Shown in pieces: positions 6,912 through 15,187 of a DNA stretch of 22,429 nt. The notes under the pieces are model-generated. The model worked only from the letters and a program-made list of their open reading frames with translations, was not told where the DNA came from and made no database searches. Each line of letters begins with the position of its first letter. The stretch's first letter is position 1. Position numbers and translations under genes: made by a program. The stretch is from Anthropogastromicrobium aceti (GTDB lineage: Bacteria; Bacillota; Clostridia; Lachnospirales; Lachnospiraceae): the NCBI RefSeq assembly GCF_025567095.1, contig NZ_JAOQJH010000043.1; one strand, given 5' to 3'.

Positions 6912-8075
6912 ATGAAAACATACGAATTAATTGCACCGTGTCACTTTGGATTAGAGGCGGTGTTAAAAAGAGAGATCGATGATCTTGGTTATGATATCAG
7001 CAAAACAGAAGATGGAAGAGTAACCTTTATAGGAGATATGGAAGCGCTCTGCCGCGCCAATGTATTTCTTCGCAGCGCAGAGCGTATCCTGTTAAAGGCA
7101 GGCAGCTTTACAGCGCGCACATTTGACGAGCTGTTTGAGTGCACAAAGGCACTGCCATGGGAAGAGTGGATTCCAAAGGATGGCAAGGTATGGGTAACAA
7201 AGGCATCTACCGTAAAGAGCAAGCTTTATTCATCATCAGACATTCAGTCCATTATGAAAAAAGCAATCGTAGAGCGCTTAAAGAGTGCGTATCATACCGA
7301 GGTGATTCCGGAGACAGGTGCATCTTATCCAGTACGAGTATTTGCCATGAAGGACGAGTTCACCGTCGGCATCGACTCCACAGGAGAGAGTCTTCATAAG
7401 AGAGGATATCGTCAGAGTACAACAAAGGCACCAATCAGTGAGACACTTGCAAGTGCATTGATTATGCTGACACCATGGAAGAAGGATCGTATTCTTGTTG
7501 ATCCATTCTGCGGAAGCGGTACCTTTGCAATCGAAGCAGCTATGATGGCAGCGAATATGGCGCCAGGTATGAACAGAAGCTTCTTGTCTGAGAGTTGGAA
7601 AAATTTGATTCCAAAGAAAACCTGGTATGATGCGATGGACGAGGCAAATGATCTTGTAGATTTGTCTGTAAAGACAGATATTCAGGGATATGATATTGAT
7701 CCGTCTGCTGTGCGCATGGCAAGAGAGAATGCACAGCGTGCCGGTGTTGATCATATGATTCATTTGCAGCAGCGTCCTGTAAGTGCATTGTCCCATCCTG
7801 GAAAGTACGGATTTATTATCACGAATCCTCCATATGGAGAGCGTCTTGAGGAGAAGGCAGATCTGCCGGAACTGTACCGTACAATAGGTGATCGTTTTGC
7901 CAAGCTGGATACATGGTCTATGTATTTAATCACATCTTATGAGGATGCACAGAATGCAATTGGCAAGAAAGCGGACAAGAACCGTAAAATTTACAACGGA
8001 ATGATTAAGACCTACTATTATCAGTACATCGGCCCGAAGCCGCCGAGAAGGGAACAAAGAACGAGTGAAATATAA
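6912..8075 (+). CDS. THUMP-domain class I RNA methyltransferase (YpsC/RlmL type)
   Basis: The protein has 387 residues, typical for the single-module Firmicutes family (B. subtilis YpsC); E. coli RlmL carries a related module. A THUMP RNA-binding region covers ~50-155, preceded by an APCHFGLEAVLKREI opening typical of the family. The Rossmann methyltransferase part has DPFCGSGT (197-204) for S-adenosylmethionine and NPPYGER (305-311), the target-base motif of N2-guanine methyltransferases. The likely reaction is m2G formation in 23S rRNA; the exact nucleotide cannot be told. The start is supported by TTGGAGG ahead of ATG 6912. The 3' end overlaps the next gene by 11 bases. Confidence 0.93.
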   Translation: MKTYELIAPCHFGLEAVLKREIDDLGYDISKTEDGRVTFIGDMEALCRANVFLRSAERILLKAGSFTARTFDELFECTKALPWEEWIPKDGKVWVTKASTVKSKLYSSSDIQSIMKKAIVERLKSAYHTEVIPETGASYPVRVFAMKDEFTVGIDSTGESLHKRGYRQSTTKAPISETLASALIMLTPWKKDRILVDPFCGSGTFAIEAAMMAANMAPGMNRSFLSESWKNLIPKKTWYDAMDEANDLVDLSVKTDIQGYDIDPSAVRMARENAQRAGVDHMIHLQQRPVSALSHPGKYGFIITNPPYGERLEEKADLPELYRTIGDRFAKLDTWSMYLITSYEDAQNAIGKKADKNRKIYNGMIKTYYYQYIGPKPPRREQRTSEI

Positions 8076-9768
8076 ACAGTGGTATATTGCCGCAGCGCTT
8101 GCACTGTTAGTGTTGGCTGTTGTCTGTCTGTACCAAAGGCAGACAACAAGCACAGTTCGAAGCGGCTATACGCAGGCAGGCGTTTGTGATGAATGGAATG
8201 AGCTGATTGCAGCAAAGACAAACCAAAAGGAAATCAGTCTGAGCGTGGATGGAAAGCGCTTGGCAAAGAATGATATACAGCCATATATGGCAGATGACAG
8301 ACAACTGATGATTCCAGTGGATACGCTTCGCGATGTCTTTCTTTGCAATGTAGGAATCTATGATCACAAAACACTGAAGGCATACCGCAATGACCGAAGC
8401 ATAGAGGCAGAGGAAAATAAAGAAGAGATCGTAATCAATGGTGAAAAGGAAAAGATCACGAATGCACTTGTTTTTCAGGGAGGATCTTACTATTTAAGTG
8501 CGGATGTAGTAGCGAAGGGACTTGACTATGAGGTCGAGTGGGATGCGTCAGCCAATACAATTCGATTTACTGATATCCGTCCAGAAGCCTCTAAGCTTCC
8601 TTCAGCATTTGACCCAAGGCTGTATGGTCTTGATGCGCCAGTTATGAATCAGGGAAAGCTTGGTACATGCTGGGCATTTGCATCAGTCGGTGCACTAGAG
8701 GCAGCACTTCTTCCAGAGGAAAGCTGGAATTTTTCAGTTGATCACATGAGTCTGAATAATGGATATACCTGGGGACAGGATACGGGCGGTGAGTACACTA
8801 TGGCAATGGCGTATCTGCTTTCATGGAAAGGACCTGTGCGTGAAGAAGATGACCCATACGGTGATGGAAAAACTGATACATCATTAAGGGCAGTCAAGCA
8901 TGTGCAGGAAATTCAGATCATTCCGTCAAAAGATCAATCTGCAATTAAGCGGGCTGTTTATCTGTATGGAAGTGTCCAGACATCTATCTACTGTGAGGTC
9001 AGCGGTGAAAACAGTGAATCTTCATATTATAACAATGCACAGAACGCATACTGTTATATAGGAACGAACAAAATAAATCATGATACGCTGATTGTTGGCT
9101 GGGATGATGGTTATGCCGCGTCAAATTTTCGTACACAGCCAGAGGGAAATGGTGCATGGCTTTGCATGAACAGCTGGGGAACTGGCTTTGGTGACGGCGG
9201 ATATTTCTGGGTGTCTTATTATGATTCCAACGTCGGCATCTATAATGCAGCCTACACAAAAATTGAAAATACAGATAATTATGATCGAATTTACCAGTCA
9301 GATAAGTGCGGATGGGTTGGACAGCTTGGTTATGGAAACGAGGAAGCTTACTTTGCAAATCTTTATACTGCAAATGGCGAAGAGGTGCTTGAAGCTGTTG
9401 GTTTTTATGCCACAGCACCAGACACTAGCTATGAAGTTTATGTGGTAAATAAGGTGACAGGAGAGGCTGATCTGACATTCCAGAAAAAGGCGGCATCTGG
9501 CAGTTTTTCAAATGCCGGGTATTACACAGTCAAATTGGACAAGCCAGTGCTTTTATCAGATGGTGATCGATATGCAGTGATCGTCTACGTGCGTACACCA
9601 GGCAGTGAGCGACCTGTAGCAGTCGAGTACACAAGCAAGGATGGCGCTGTCATTGCAAACCTTAGTGGAAACGAGGGCTACATCAGCATGAAAGGTACAA
9701 GCTGGCAGTCTGCGCAGGACAAATATAAGTGCAATATATGCTTAAAGGCATACACAAAAGAACAGTAA
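8065..9768 (+). CDS. Membrane-anchored C1 (papain-like) peptidase with C-terminal lectin-like domain
   Basis: The protein has 567 residues and a GTG start that overlaps the methyltransferase end. Residues ~7-23 form an N-terminal membrane or signal helix with no lipobox. Residues ~55-170 look like a copper-amine-oxidase-N-type domain (SVDGKRL, MIPVDTL, YYLSADVVAKGL). The C1 peptidase domain follows: oxyanion Gln196 and catalytic Cys202 in NQGKLGTCWAFA, His339 in HDTLIVGWDD, Asn369 in NSWGTGFGDGGYFWVSY. All catalytic residues are present. From ~415 to the end there is a beta-rich region like the lectin-like domain found after bacterial C1 peptidases. It should act outside the cell, tethered to the membrane or released. 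It is one of several extracellular-style genes in an otherwise housekeeping row. Confidence 0.9.
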   Translation: MKYKQWYIAAALALLVLAVVCLYQRQTTSTVRSGYTQAGVCDEWNELIAAKTNQKEISLSVDGKRLAKNDIQPYMADDRQLMIPVDTLRDVFLCNVGIYDHKTLKAYRNDRSIEAEENKEEIVINGEKEKITNALVFQGGSYYLSADVVAKGLDYEVEWDASANTIRFTDIRPEASKLPSAFDPRLYGLDAPVMNQGKLGTCWAFASVGALEAALLPEESWNFSVDHMSLNNGYTWGQDTGGEYTMAMAYLLSWKGPVREEDDPYGDGKTDTSLRAVKHVQEIQIIPSKDQSAIKRAVYLYGSVQTSIYCEVSGENSESSYYNNAQNAYCYIGTNKINHDTLIVGWDDGYAASNFRTQPEGNGAWLCMNSWGTGFGDGGYFWVSYYDSNVGIYNAAYTKIENTDNYDRIYQSDKCGWVGQLGYGNEEAYFANLYTANGEEVLEAVGFYATAPDTSYEVYVVNKVTGEADLTFQKKAASGSFSNAGYYTVKLDKPVLLSDGDRYAVIVYVRTPGSERPVAVEYTSKDGAVIANLSGNEGYISMKGTSWQSAQDKYKCNICLKAYTKEQ

Positions 9769-9791
9769 GAAAGAATAAGGAAAAAAACACC

Positions 9792-10397
9792 ATGAAAAAA
9801 ATATTATTCGCAACCACAAATGAGGGAAAGATGCGAGAGATCCGCATGATTATGGAAGGAAGCGGCTATGAGATTACGTCTCTTAAGGATGCTGGCATCA
9901 AGGTCGATATCGATGAGAATGGCAGTACATTTGAGGAAAATGCTCTGATTAAGGCAAATGCGCTTCGTCCATATACTGATGGCATCATTCTGGCTGATGA
10001 TTCTGGTCTGGAGGTTGATTATTTAAATAAAGAACCAGGTGTACATTCAGCCAGATATATGGGTGAGGACACATCATATGATATCAAAAATCAGTCTATC
10101 ATTGACCGTCTTGATGGAGTGGAAGGGAATGACCGCAGTGCACGCTTTGTGTGTGTGATTGCAGCCAGCTTTCCAGATGGCCATACCGCTGTCACACGCG
10201 GAACCATCGAGGGTGTAATCGCAAAGACACCGGCAGGTTGCGGTGGCTTTGGCTATGATCCGATTGTGTATGTGCCAGAGCTTGGCAAGACAACGGCAGA
10301 GATTTCAGCAGAAGAGAAAAACAAGATCAGCCATAGAGGAAAAGCACTTCGTGCCATGAAGGCAATTTTGCAAAAAGAGGAAAGCAATAATGAGTGA
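9792..10397 (+). CDS. rdgB: XTP/dITP pyrophosphatase (RdgB/HAM1 family)
   Basis: The protein has 201 residues, the usual family length. It hydrolyses non-canonical purine triphosphates (XTP, dITP, ITP) to monophosphates and so keeps them out of DNA and RNA. Visible family signatures: ATTNEGKMREI near the N-terminus (phosphate binding), TFEENALIKANAL, ADDSGLEVD with the catalytic acidic pair, GGFGYDPIV and SHRGKAL. I place the start at ATG 9792, preceded by AAGGAAAA; an in-frame ATG at 9729 lies inside the peptidase gene and has no family sequence after it. The gene overlaps the following phosphoesterase by 8 bases, a pairing common in Firmicutes (YsnA-YsnB in B. subtilis). Confidence 0.95.
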   Translation: MKKILFATTNEGKMREIRMIMEGSGYEITSLKDAGIKVDIDENGSTFEENALIKANALRPYTDGIILADDSGLEVDYLNKEPGVHSARYMGEDTSYDIKNQSIIDRLDGVEGNDRSARFVCVIAASFPDGHTAVTRGTIEGVIAKTPAGCGGFGYDPIVYVPELGKTTAEISAEEKNKISHRGKALRAMKAILQKEESNNE

Positions 10398-10875
10398 GCG
10401 CATTCTGATTGTCAGTGACACACATGGAAGACTTAATTATTTTAAGGAAATGTTAGCCAGAACAGGAAAGCCAGACAGATTGATTCATCTTGGTGACTCA
10501 GAGGGACAGCAGGATGAGATTGCACGCTTAGCAGGCTGCCCTGTTGATATTGTGCGCGGAAACTGTGATTATTCATCTGATCTTGCGCAGGATAAGCTAA
10601 TAGAAATCGGAAAGTACCGCGTCTTTTTGACACATGGACATCGTTATCAGGTAAACTTCGGAATCCAGACACTAAAAGAGGCAGCACTTCTTCGTGGAGC
10701 AGACATCGCAATGTATGGTCACACTCACGTGCCGATTATCAATCAGGGAAGGGATGTCACTATCTTAAATCCAGGAAGTTTAACTCTGCCGCGTCAGGAT
10801 GGTTTTGCCCACACATATATATTGATGGAAATTGACCGCGAAGGCGAGGCACACTTTACACTGTGCAAGTTATAA
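10390..10875 (+). CDS. YfcE/MJ0936-type metallophosphoesterase
   Basis: The protein has 161 residues. The calcineurin-like metal site is complete: SDTHG (Asp10, His12), HLGDSE, RGNCD, THGH and GHTH, followed by NPGS. Family members (B. subtilis YsnB, E. coli YfcE) are manganese-dependent phosphodiesterases active on model substrates; the natural substrate is unsettled. The ATG lies within the end of rdgB, so the two are translationally coupled. Confidence 0.92.
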   Translation: MSERILIVSDTHGRLNYFKEMLARTGKPDRLIHLGDSEGQQDEIARLAGCPVDIVRGNCDYSSDLAQDKLIEIGKYRVFLTHGHRYQVNFGIQTLKEAALLRGADIAMYGHTHVPIINQGRDVTILNPGSLTLPRQDGFAHTYILMEIDREGEAHFTLCKL

Positions 10876-10917
10876 GATTTTTGTGACTGCATACCACAGA
10901 AAGGAATACAGCCATTT

Positions 10918-11904
10918 ATGAATAAAGTTTTAAGAGCCGCAATTCGAACAATGTCACGTCATCAGGGTGATATGACAAAAGACTACGAGAAGAGCCGTAA
11001 AAAAGAAAAAATGTATCCGTATTACAAGGGAAGAAGCTGCAATACAATGGATCGCATTCTCCATCTTGAGGGGCGTGATATCTTGCTTCGTACCTACAGC
11101 TATGATGGAAAAGTGGCACCGCTTATTTTATTTTTTCATGGTGGCGGCTTTGTGACAGGTGATTTTGAAAGCTACGGAAATGTCTGCGCAAATCTATCTG
11201 AGCGCACTGGCTATAAGGTTGTTTCTGTTAATTATCGTTTGGCGCCAGAGCACCGTTTTCCGCAGGGATTAGAGGATTGCTATGAGGCGATGCAGGCAGT
11301 TCTTGCGCATTGCGAAGATTGGTATCAAGCAAAGCAGGAAGATATTGTTATCATGGGCGACAGCGCTGGCGGTGAGATCTGTGCGGAACTTGGTATGATG
11401 GCAAGAGATCGTGGAGGGCTGATGCCAAAAAGACAGGTACTGATTTATCCTGTAGCTTATGGTTCATATGGTGACGATAATCCATATCCATCAGTTGAAG
11501 AAAATGGATATGACTATTTACTTACACGTGCATTGATGTGCGAGTACATGGAGCTTTATCGAAGCAGCAAGGAAGATGAGAAAAATCCATACTTTGCACC
11601 GCTTCAGCATCATGACTTTTCAAATCTGCCTGATACGCTTTTGGTTACGATGGAGTATGATCCGCTTCGTGACGAAGGTGAAGCATTAGGTGAAAAAATG
11701 CGCGAGGCCGGCTGCAGCGTAAAGAGCGTTCGTGTGCTAGACGGCATTCATGGAATGATGCTTCTTCCGCCGATTTTTGCAGGTGCAAAGGAAATTTATG
11801 AGGCAATTGAAGGCTTCATTGGAAAACGAGGACAATCGGAAGACGAAGCAGTCAAAATAGATGCTTTGACAGAAAACGAAGTGCCTTCTGACAAAAATAA
11901 GTAA
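10918..11904 (+). CDS. Alpha/beta-hydrolase, HSL-type esterase
   Basis: The protein has 328 residues and a complete hormone-sensitive-lipase-type active site: oxyanion HGGG (74-77), nucleophile Ser149 in GDSAGG, acid Asp248 in YDPLRDE and base His278 in GIHGM. The segment VNYRLAPEHRFP is characteristic of this family. There is no signal peptide, so it is cytoplasmic. The C-terminus ends in a ~30-residue charged tail (KRGQSEDEAVK onwards) beyond the fold. It is followed within 25 bases by an acyltransferase-like gene and then a zinc-ribbon membrane protein, a trio I recall as recurring in Lachnospiraceae. This suggests a shared role in making or removing an acyl ester. Substrate unknown. Confidence 0.92.
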   Translation: MNKVLRAAIRTMSRHQGDMTKDYEKSRKKEKMYPYYKGRSCNTMDRILHLEGRDILLRTYSYDGKVAPLILFFHGGGFVTGDFESYGNVCANLSERTGYKVVSVNYRLAPEHRFPQGLEDCYEAMQAVLAHCEDWYQAKQEDIVIMGDSAGGEICAELGMMARDRGGLMPKRQVLIYPVAYGSYGDDNPYPSVEENGYDYLLTRALMCEYMELYRSSKEDEKNPYFAPLQHHDFSNLPDTLLVTMEYDPLRDEGEALGEKMREAGCSVKSVRVLDGIHGMMLLPPIFAGAKEIYEAIEGFIGKRGQSEDEAVKIDALTENEVPSDKNK

Positions 11905-11928
11905 AGAGAAAAGTGAGGCGAGGGATAA

Positions 11929-13215
11929 GTGAAGAATACAAAACGGCCGGGATGGAGCCGGTTGGACAATGCGGCAAAGGTATTTCCGGCATTGGCGAAT
12001 AAAAAAGACAGCCGTGTATTTCGCTTTGCCTGTCAGCTGACAGAGCCTGTTCAAAAGAAAGCGCTGCAGCAGGCAGCGGAGCAGGCGTTGGAGGAGTTTC
12101 CTATTTTTACAAACATCATCCGTCATGGCATGTTTTGGTATTATCTTGAGGAATCAGGAAAGATGCCGATTGTGCATGAGGAAGATCAAAATGTATGTAG
12201 CCGTCTTTATGATAAGAACGAGCATCATTTACTGATCGATATTTCTTATTATAAGTGCAGGATCAATTTTGAGATATTCCATGCTATGGCAGATGCGACA
12301 GGCGCGCTTATGTTTTTGAAAACGCTGGTAGTAAATTATTTGAAGATTGTTCATCCAGTGCTTGTGCATGAAGATTTGTCACTTGGTATAGACAGTACAT
12401 TTCGAGAAAAGGATTCAGACAGCTTCAGTCAGTATTATAACAAGGAAGAGAAAAATTCAAGTATGTCCTTCTTAGGTGAAAAGACAGTGCCGATTTTTCA
12501 TTTCCATGAGCCGTCGACACCTGACTTTTTCCAACAGGTAACAGAGGCAGAGGTTTCAACAAGACAGATCATTGCGGCAGCAAAACAGTATCATACGACA
12601 GTGACAGTTTTTTTGGTGTCTCTTTTGATTTTGTCCATCTATGATGCAATGGAACCAAGAGACAGAAAGAAGGCAGTGCGAATTATGGTTCCTGTTAATC
12701 TTAGAAATTATTTTCCATCAGCGACGGTGCGAAATTTCTTTGGACTGATTGCAGTTACTTATGATCGAAAAAAGCAGGGAGAAACATTAGAAGACGTTAT
12801 AGCTGCAGTTGCAGAAAATTTCAGAAGAGAACTGACAAAGGAAAAGCTTGAAAAAATGATTGCCGGTCAGGTTAGTCTGGAAAAGCATATGGCAGCAAGA
12901 GCAATTCCGCTCATTTTTAAGGATATTGGAATGGAATTGTCAGGTCTGATTGCAGGAGCGCGTCAGACAATGTATTTTTCAAATATCGGGCGAATTACAA
13001 TGCCAAAGGCATTGGCACCATATGTCTGTCAGTTTGATTTTTTTATTGGATGTGCCGGAAGACAAATTTGCATGTGTTCATATGAAGATCATATGATGGT
13101 AACATGCGCAGGAAGTTCAAGTCCAAAGGACACGGAGCGTGCATTCTTTCGCAGATTGGCCGAGTTTGATTCAGATATGATTATCAACACGAATTATTCG
13201 GGAAAGGAAGACTGA
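11929..13215 (+). CDS. Condensation-fold acyltransferase (alcohol acetyltransferase-like)
   Basis: The protein has 428 residues and a GTG start with GAGG-type sites just upstream. It resembles the chloramphenicol-acetyltransferase/condensation superfamily (alcohol acetyltransferase, PapA, WS/DGAT relatives). The candidate active site is FHAMADATG at 117-125, a form of HxxxD with His118 and Asp122; the first His and the Gly of the full HHxxxDG motif are replaced by Phe and Ala. A later N-R-N-Y / F-G-L-I pattern (PVNLRNYFPS...NFFGLIAV) matches the second half of the fold. It has no signal peptide. The stop overlaps the next start by one base. Donor and acceptor cannot be read from the sequence. 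Confidence 0.75.
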   Translation: MKNTKRPGWSRLDNAAKVFPALANKKDSRVFRFACQLTEPVQKKALQQAAEQALEEFPIFTNIIRHGMFWYYLEESGKMPIVHEEDQNVCSRLYDKNEHHLLIDISYYKCRINFEIFHAMADATGALMFLKTLVVNYLKIVHPVLVHEDLSLGIDSTFREKDSDSFSQYYNKEEKNSSMSFLGEKTVPIFHFHEPSTPDFFQQVTEAEVSTRQIIAAAKQYHTTVTVFLVSLLILSIYDAMEPRDRKKAVRIMVPVNLRNYFPSATVRNFFGLIAVTYDRKKQGETLEDVIAAVAENFRRELTKEKLEKMIAGQVSLEKHMAARAIPLIFKDIGMELSGLIAGARQTMYFSNIGRITMPKALAPYVCQFDFFIGCAGRQICMCSYEDHMMVTCAGSSSPKDTERAFFRRLAEFDSDMIINTNYSGKED

Positions 13216-13934
13216 TGATGGATACTGATAAAAAGCGAAAAACGATTCGATGTCAGAAATGCGGTCTTACATTTTCTGGAGAGCGTGTATATTGTCCGCT
13301 GTGTAAAAAGCGAATTATAGATGAAGGTACGGAAGATTCCTCTATAAAGGAAGACTTTGATGTATTTCCTGTGACACAAAAAAAACAGGCAGATTTCATT
13401 TTTATGAAAATCGTAACGTTTGCAGCACTCGCAGCAGTTATTGTGGCAGGTATGGTCGACAGAATGATGGTATTATCAGACCGCACATGGCAGCCGATAT
13501 TTTTTCTCGTCGTAATAGGTGTGGCAGGAGGCTATGCACTTTTGATTGTTGGACAGCGAAAGTGGAAAAATATTCGCAAAATGGTCATGTATGAAGTGAT
13601 CATAGGCATGATTTTATGTATAGCGTATGACTGGTATACTGGCTGGAAGGGCTGGAGCGTACAGATTGTTCTTCCACTTACAGTAGTTGGCATGAATTTA
13701 TTATATTTTATTCTTGGATTTGTGGACAGAAAGCACCAGACAGATTATGGAATTTATTTTTTGCTGACTATTATAGCAACAGTTTTTGTTGTAATACTTG
13801 TCTGTGTTGGAGTTATGCATAACACAATGCTTGTGACAGTGACAACAGGCATTGGTGTGCTGCTTCTTATTGCAAAAATCATTTTTCAGGGAAAGACGTT
13901 TTTGTCAGAGTTATCAAGACGACTGCATGTCTGA
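13215..13934 (+). CDS. Zinc-ribbon membrane protein (DUF6320-like)
   Basis: The protein has 239 residues. The N-terminus holds a four-cysteine zinc ribbon, CQKC (13-16) and CPLC (27-30). A ~30-residue linker follows, then six hydrophobic helices (roughly 61-84, 92-112, 122-140, 147-170, 178-201, 205-225). It looks like the DUF6320 family, which I recall next to the same esterase and acyltransferase genes; this is from memory and not verified. ATG 13215 overlaps the acyltransferase TGA, and a second ATG follows at once. No catalytic motif is visible. It could anchor the two soluble enzymes or carry their product, but that is inference. Confidence 0.7.
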   Translation: MMDTDKKRKTIRCQKCGLTFSGERVYCPLCKKRIIDEGTEDSSIKEDFDVFPVTQKKQADFIFMKIVTFAALAAVIVAGMVDRMMVLSDRTWQPIFFLVVIGVAGGYALLIVGQRKWKNIRKMVMYEVIIGMILCIAYDWYTGWKGWSVQIVLPLTVVGMNLLYFILGFVDRKHQTDYGIYFLLTIIATVFVVILVCVGVMHNTMLVTVTTGIGVLLLIAKIIFQGKTFLSELSRRLHV

Positions 13935-13977
13935 CTATGTTAGAAGAAAACAAAGAATAAAAATAAAAAAGAAAAAG

Positions 13978-14025
13978 ATACTGATACAGTGAGGCGTATT
14001 GCTTTTTTGTATCAGTATTTTTTTT
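13978..14025 (+). terminator. Rho-independent terminator after the esterase-acyltransferase block
   Basis: ATACTGATACA (13978-13988) pairs perfectly with TGTATCAGTAT (14008-14018), followed by a run of T to 14025. It closes the 6548-13934 gene series and isolates it from the fructose operon. Confidence 0.9.
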
Positions 14026-14104
14026 GAGCATTTTAAAACAAAAGTTACGAAGGAAAATGAAGAAAAAATGACTAAAATCAGCCAAAAACAACCAAACAAT
14101 CACA

Positions 14105-14171
14105 AATCAATCAAACTTGTGCAGGATACACCAAAATAATCAATCATATTCGTGCACTATATTGATTGATT
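14105..14171. promoter_or_regulatory. Candidate FruR operator repeats
   Basis: The 9-mer AATCAATCA occurs at 14105-14113 and 14138-14146, and inverted (TGATTGATT) at 14163-14171, where it overlaps the -35 box of the fruK promoter. Related shorter copies (CAATCA, TGATTG) lie around 14095 and 14183. DeoR-type repressors bind short repeated sites like these, and the operon encodes one as its last gene. Binding is inferred. Confidence 0.55.
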
Positions 14172-14194
14172 TTGAGCGATAATGATTGTATAAT
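14166..14194 (+). promoter_or_regulatory. Sigma-A promoter of the fructose operon
   Basis: TTGATT (14166-14171) and a perfect TATAAT (14189-14194) are spaced by 17 bases. This predicts a transcript start near 14201 and a leader of about 40 bases before the fruK ATG. The -35 box sits inside one of the AATCAATCA/TGATTGATT repeats, so a bound repressor would block polymerase. Confidence 0.8.
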
Positions 14195-14242
14195 CACACT
14201 ATAAGAAGTGTAAAGCAATCGTTTGGAATAGGAGGAAACGTC

Positions 14243-15163
14243 ATGATTTATACAGTAACATTCAATCCGTCATTGGACTATATCGTTTCTGTACCGGGAT
14301 TTGAGCTTGGTAAAACAAATCGTACCGAGTCAGAACAGCTGCTTCCTGGCGGAAAGGGAATTAATGTCTCAATCTTATTAAATCATATTGGTATTGAGAG
14401 TACGGCGCTTGGTTTTTGTGCAGGCTTTACTGGAGAAGAGATTAAGCGTCAGCTTCAGGTACAGGGCATTCATACAGATTTTATTCAGATGGAAAATGGA
14501 TGTGCGCGTATCAATTTGAAGCTTCAGAATGTAGAAGGAACTGAGATCAACGGTATGGGACCTGCCATCAGCGAGGAGAAGACAAAAGAGCTTCTTGAGC
14601 GTCTTGATGTCTTAAAGGAAGGTGACGTACTTGTGCTTGCCGGAAGCATTCCTGCATCAATGCCAGATGACATGTACAGAAATATTGCAGCACGCATGGA
14701 AGGAAAGAAAATTTTGCTTGCGGTAGATGCAACAAAAGATTTGCTTGTTAATGTGCTGGAATATCATCCATTTGTAATTAAGCCAAATAATCATGAGCTT
14801 GGTGAGATTTTCGGTGTTAATCTTTCAACGAAGGAATCTGTAGTTCCTTATGCAAAGAAGCTTCAGGAAAAAGGTGCGAGAAACGTACTGATTTCAATGG
14901 CTGGAGAGGGTGCTGTTCTTGTAAGCGAAGATAAAAGCGTGTTCATGGCAGAGGCACCAAAAGGCACACTGATAAATGGTGTCGGTGCAGGTGATTCTAT
15001 GGTTGCAGGCTTTTTGGCAGGTTGGATGAAATCACATGATTATAAGGAAGCATTTCGTATGGGTGTTGCCTGCGGAAGTGCAAGTGCATTTTCAGAATAT
15101 CTGGCAGATAGTGAAATGATTGAAAAGGTTTACAATCAGGTTCAGGTTAATGAGTGCAAATAA
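14243..15163 (+). CDS. fruK: 1-phosphofructokinase
   Basis: The 306-residue PfkB-family sugar kinase converts the fructose-1-phosphate released by the fructose PTS to fructose-1,6-bisphosphate with ATP. Signatures: substrate segment PGGKGINVS with GGKG at 36-39, and the C-terminal PfkB signature NGVGAGDSMVAGF with catalytic base Asp251. The alternative, LacC tagatose-6-phosphate kinase, is similar in sequence; the adjacent fructose EIIABC gene decides for FruK. ATG 14243 is chosen for its AGGAGG at 14230-14235; an in-frame upstream ATG at 14186 lies in the promoter. First gene of a five-gene operon. Confidence 0.95.
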   Translation: MIYTVTFNPSLDYIVSVPGFELGKTNRTESEQLLPGGKGINVSILLNHIGIESTALGFCAGFTGEEIKRQLQVQGIHTDFIQMENGCARINLKLQNVEGTEINGMGPAISEEKTKELLERLDVLKEGDVLVLAGSIPASMPDDMYRNIAARMEGKKILLAVDATKDLLVNVLEYHPFVIKPNNHELGEIFGVNLSTKESVVPYAKKLQEKGARNVLISMAGEGAVLVSEDKSVFMAEAPKGTLINGVGAGDSMVAGFLAGWMKSHDYKEAFRMGVACGSASAFSEYLADSEMIEKVYNQVQVNECK

Positions 15164-15187
15164 AAAAGGAAAGGTAAGGTTTGATAT

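Noticed and set aside
7278..7796. Long antisense open frame opposite the RNA methyltransferase gene
   Set aside because: It has no ribosome site, its codon use mirrors the sense gene, and the sense protein has complete family motifs.
8999..9418. Antisense open frame opposite the peptidase gene
   Set aside because: It is a shadow of a protein with intact catalytic motifs; the composition is rich in His, Gln and Cys, as expected for a reverse frame.
14045..14115. A-rich stretch before the fructose promoter as a CRISPR-like repeat
   Set aside because: Repeats are short and irregular (CAA, AATCA units) with no spacer structure; they fit operator copies or simple low-complexity sequence.
14205..14225. 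CcpA cre-like site downstream of the fruK -10 box (GTAAAGCAATCGTTT)
   Set aside because: The match to the cre palindrome is poor, with the central CG offset; not supported enough to annotate.
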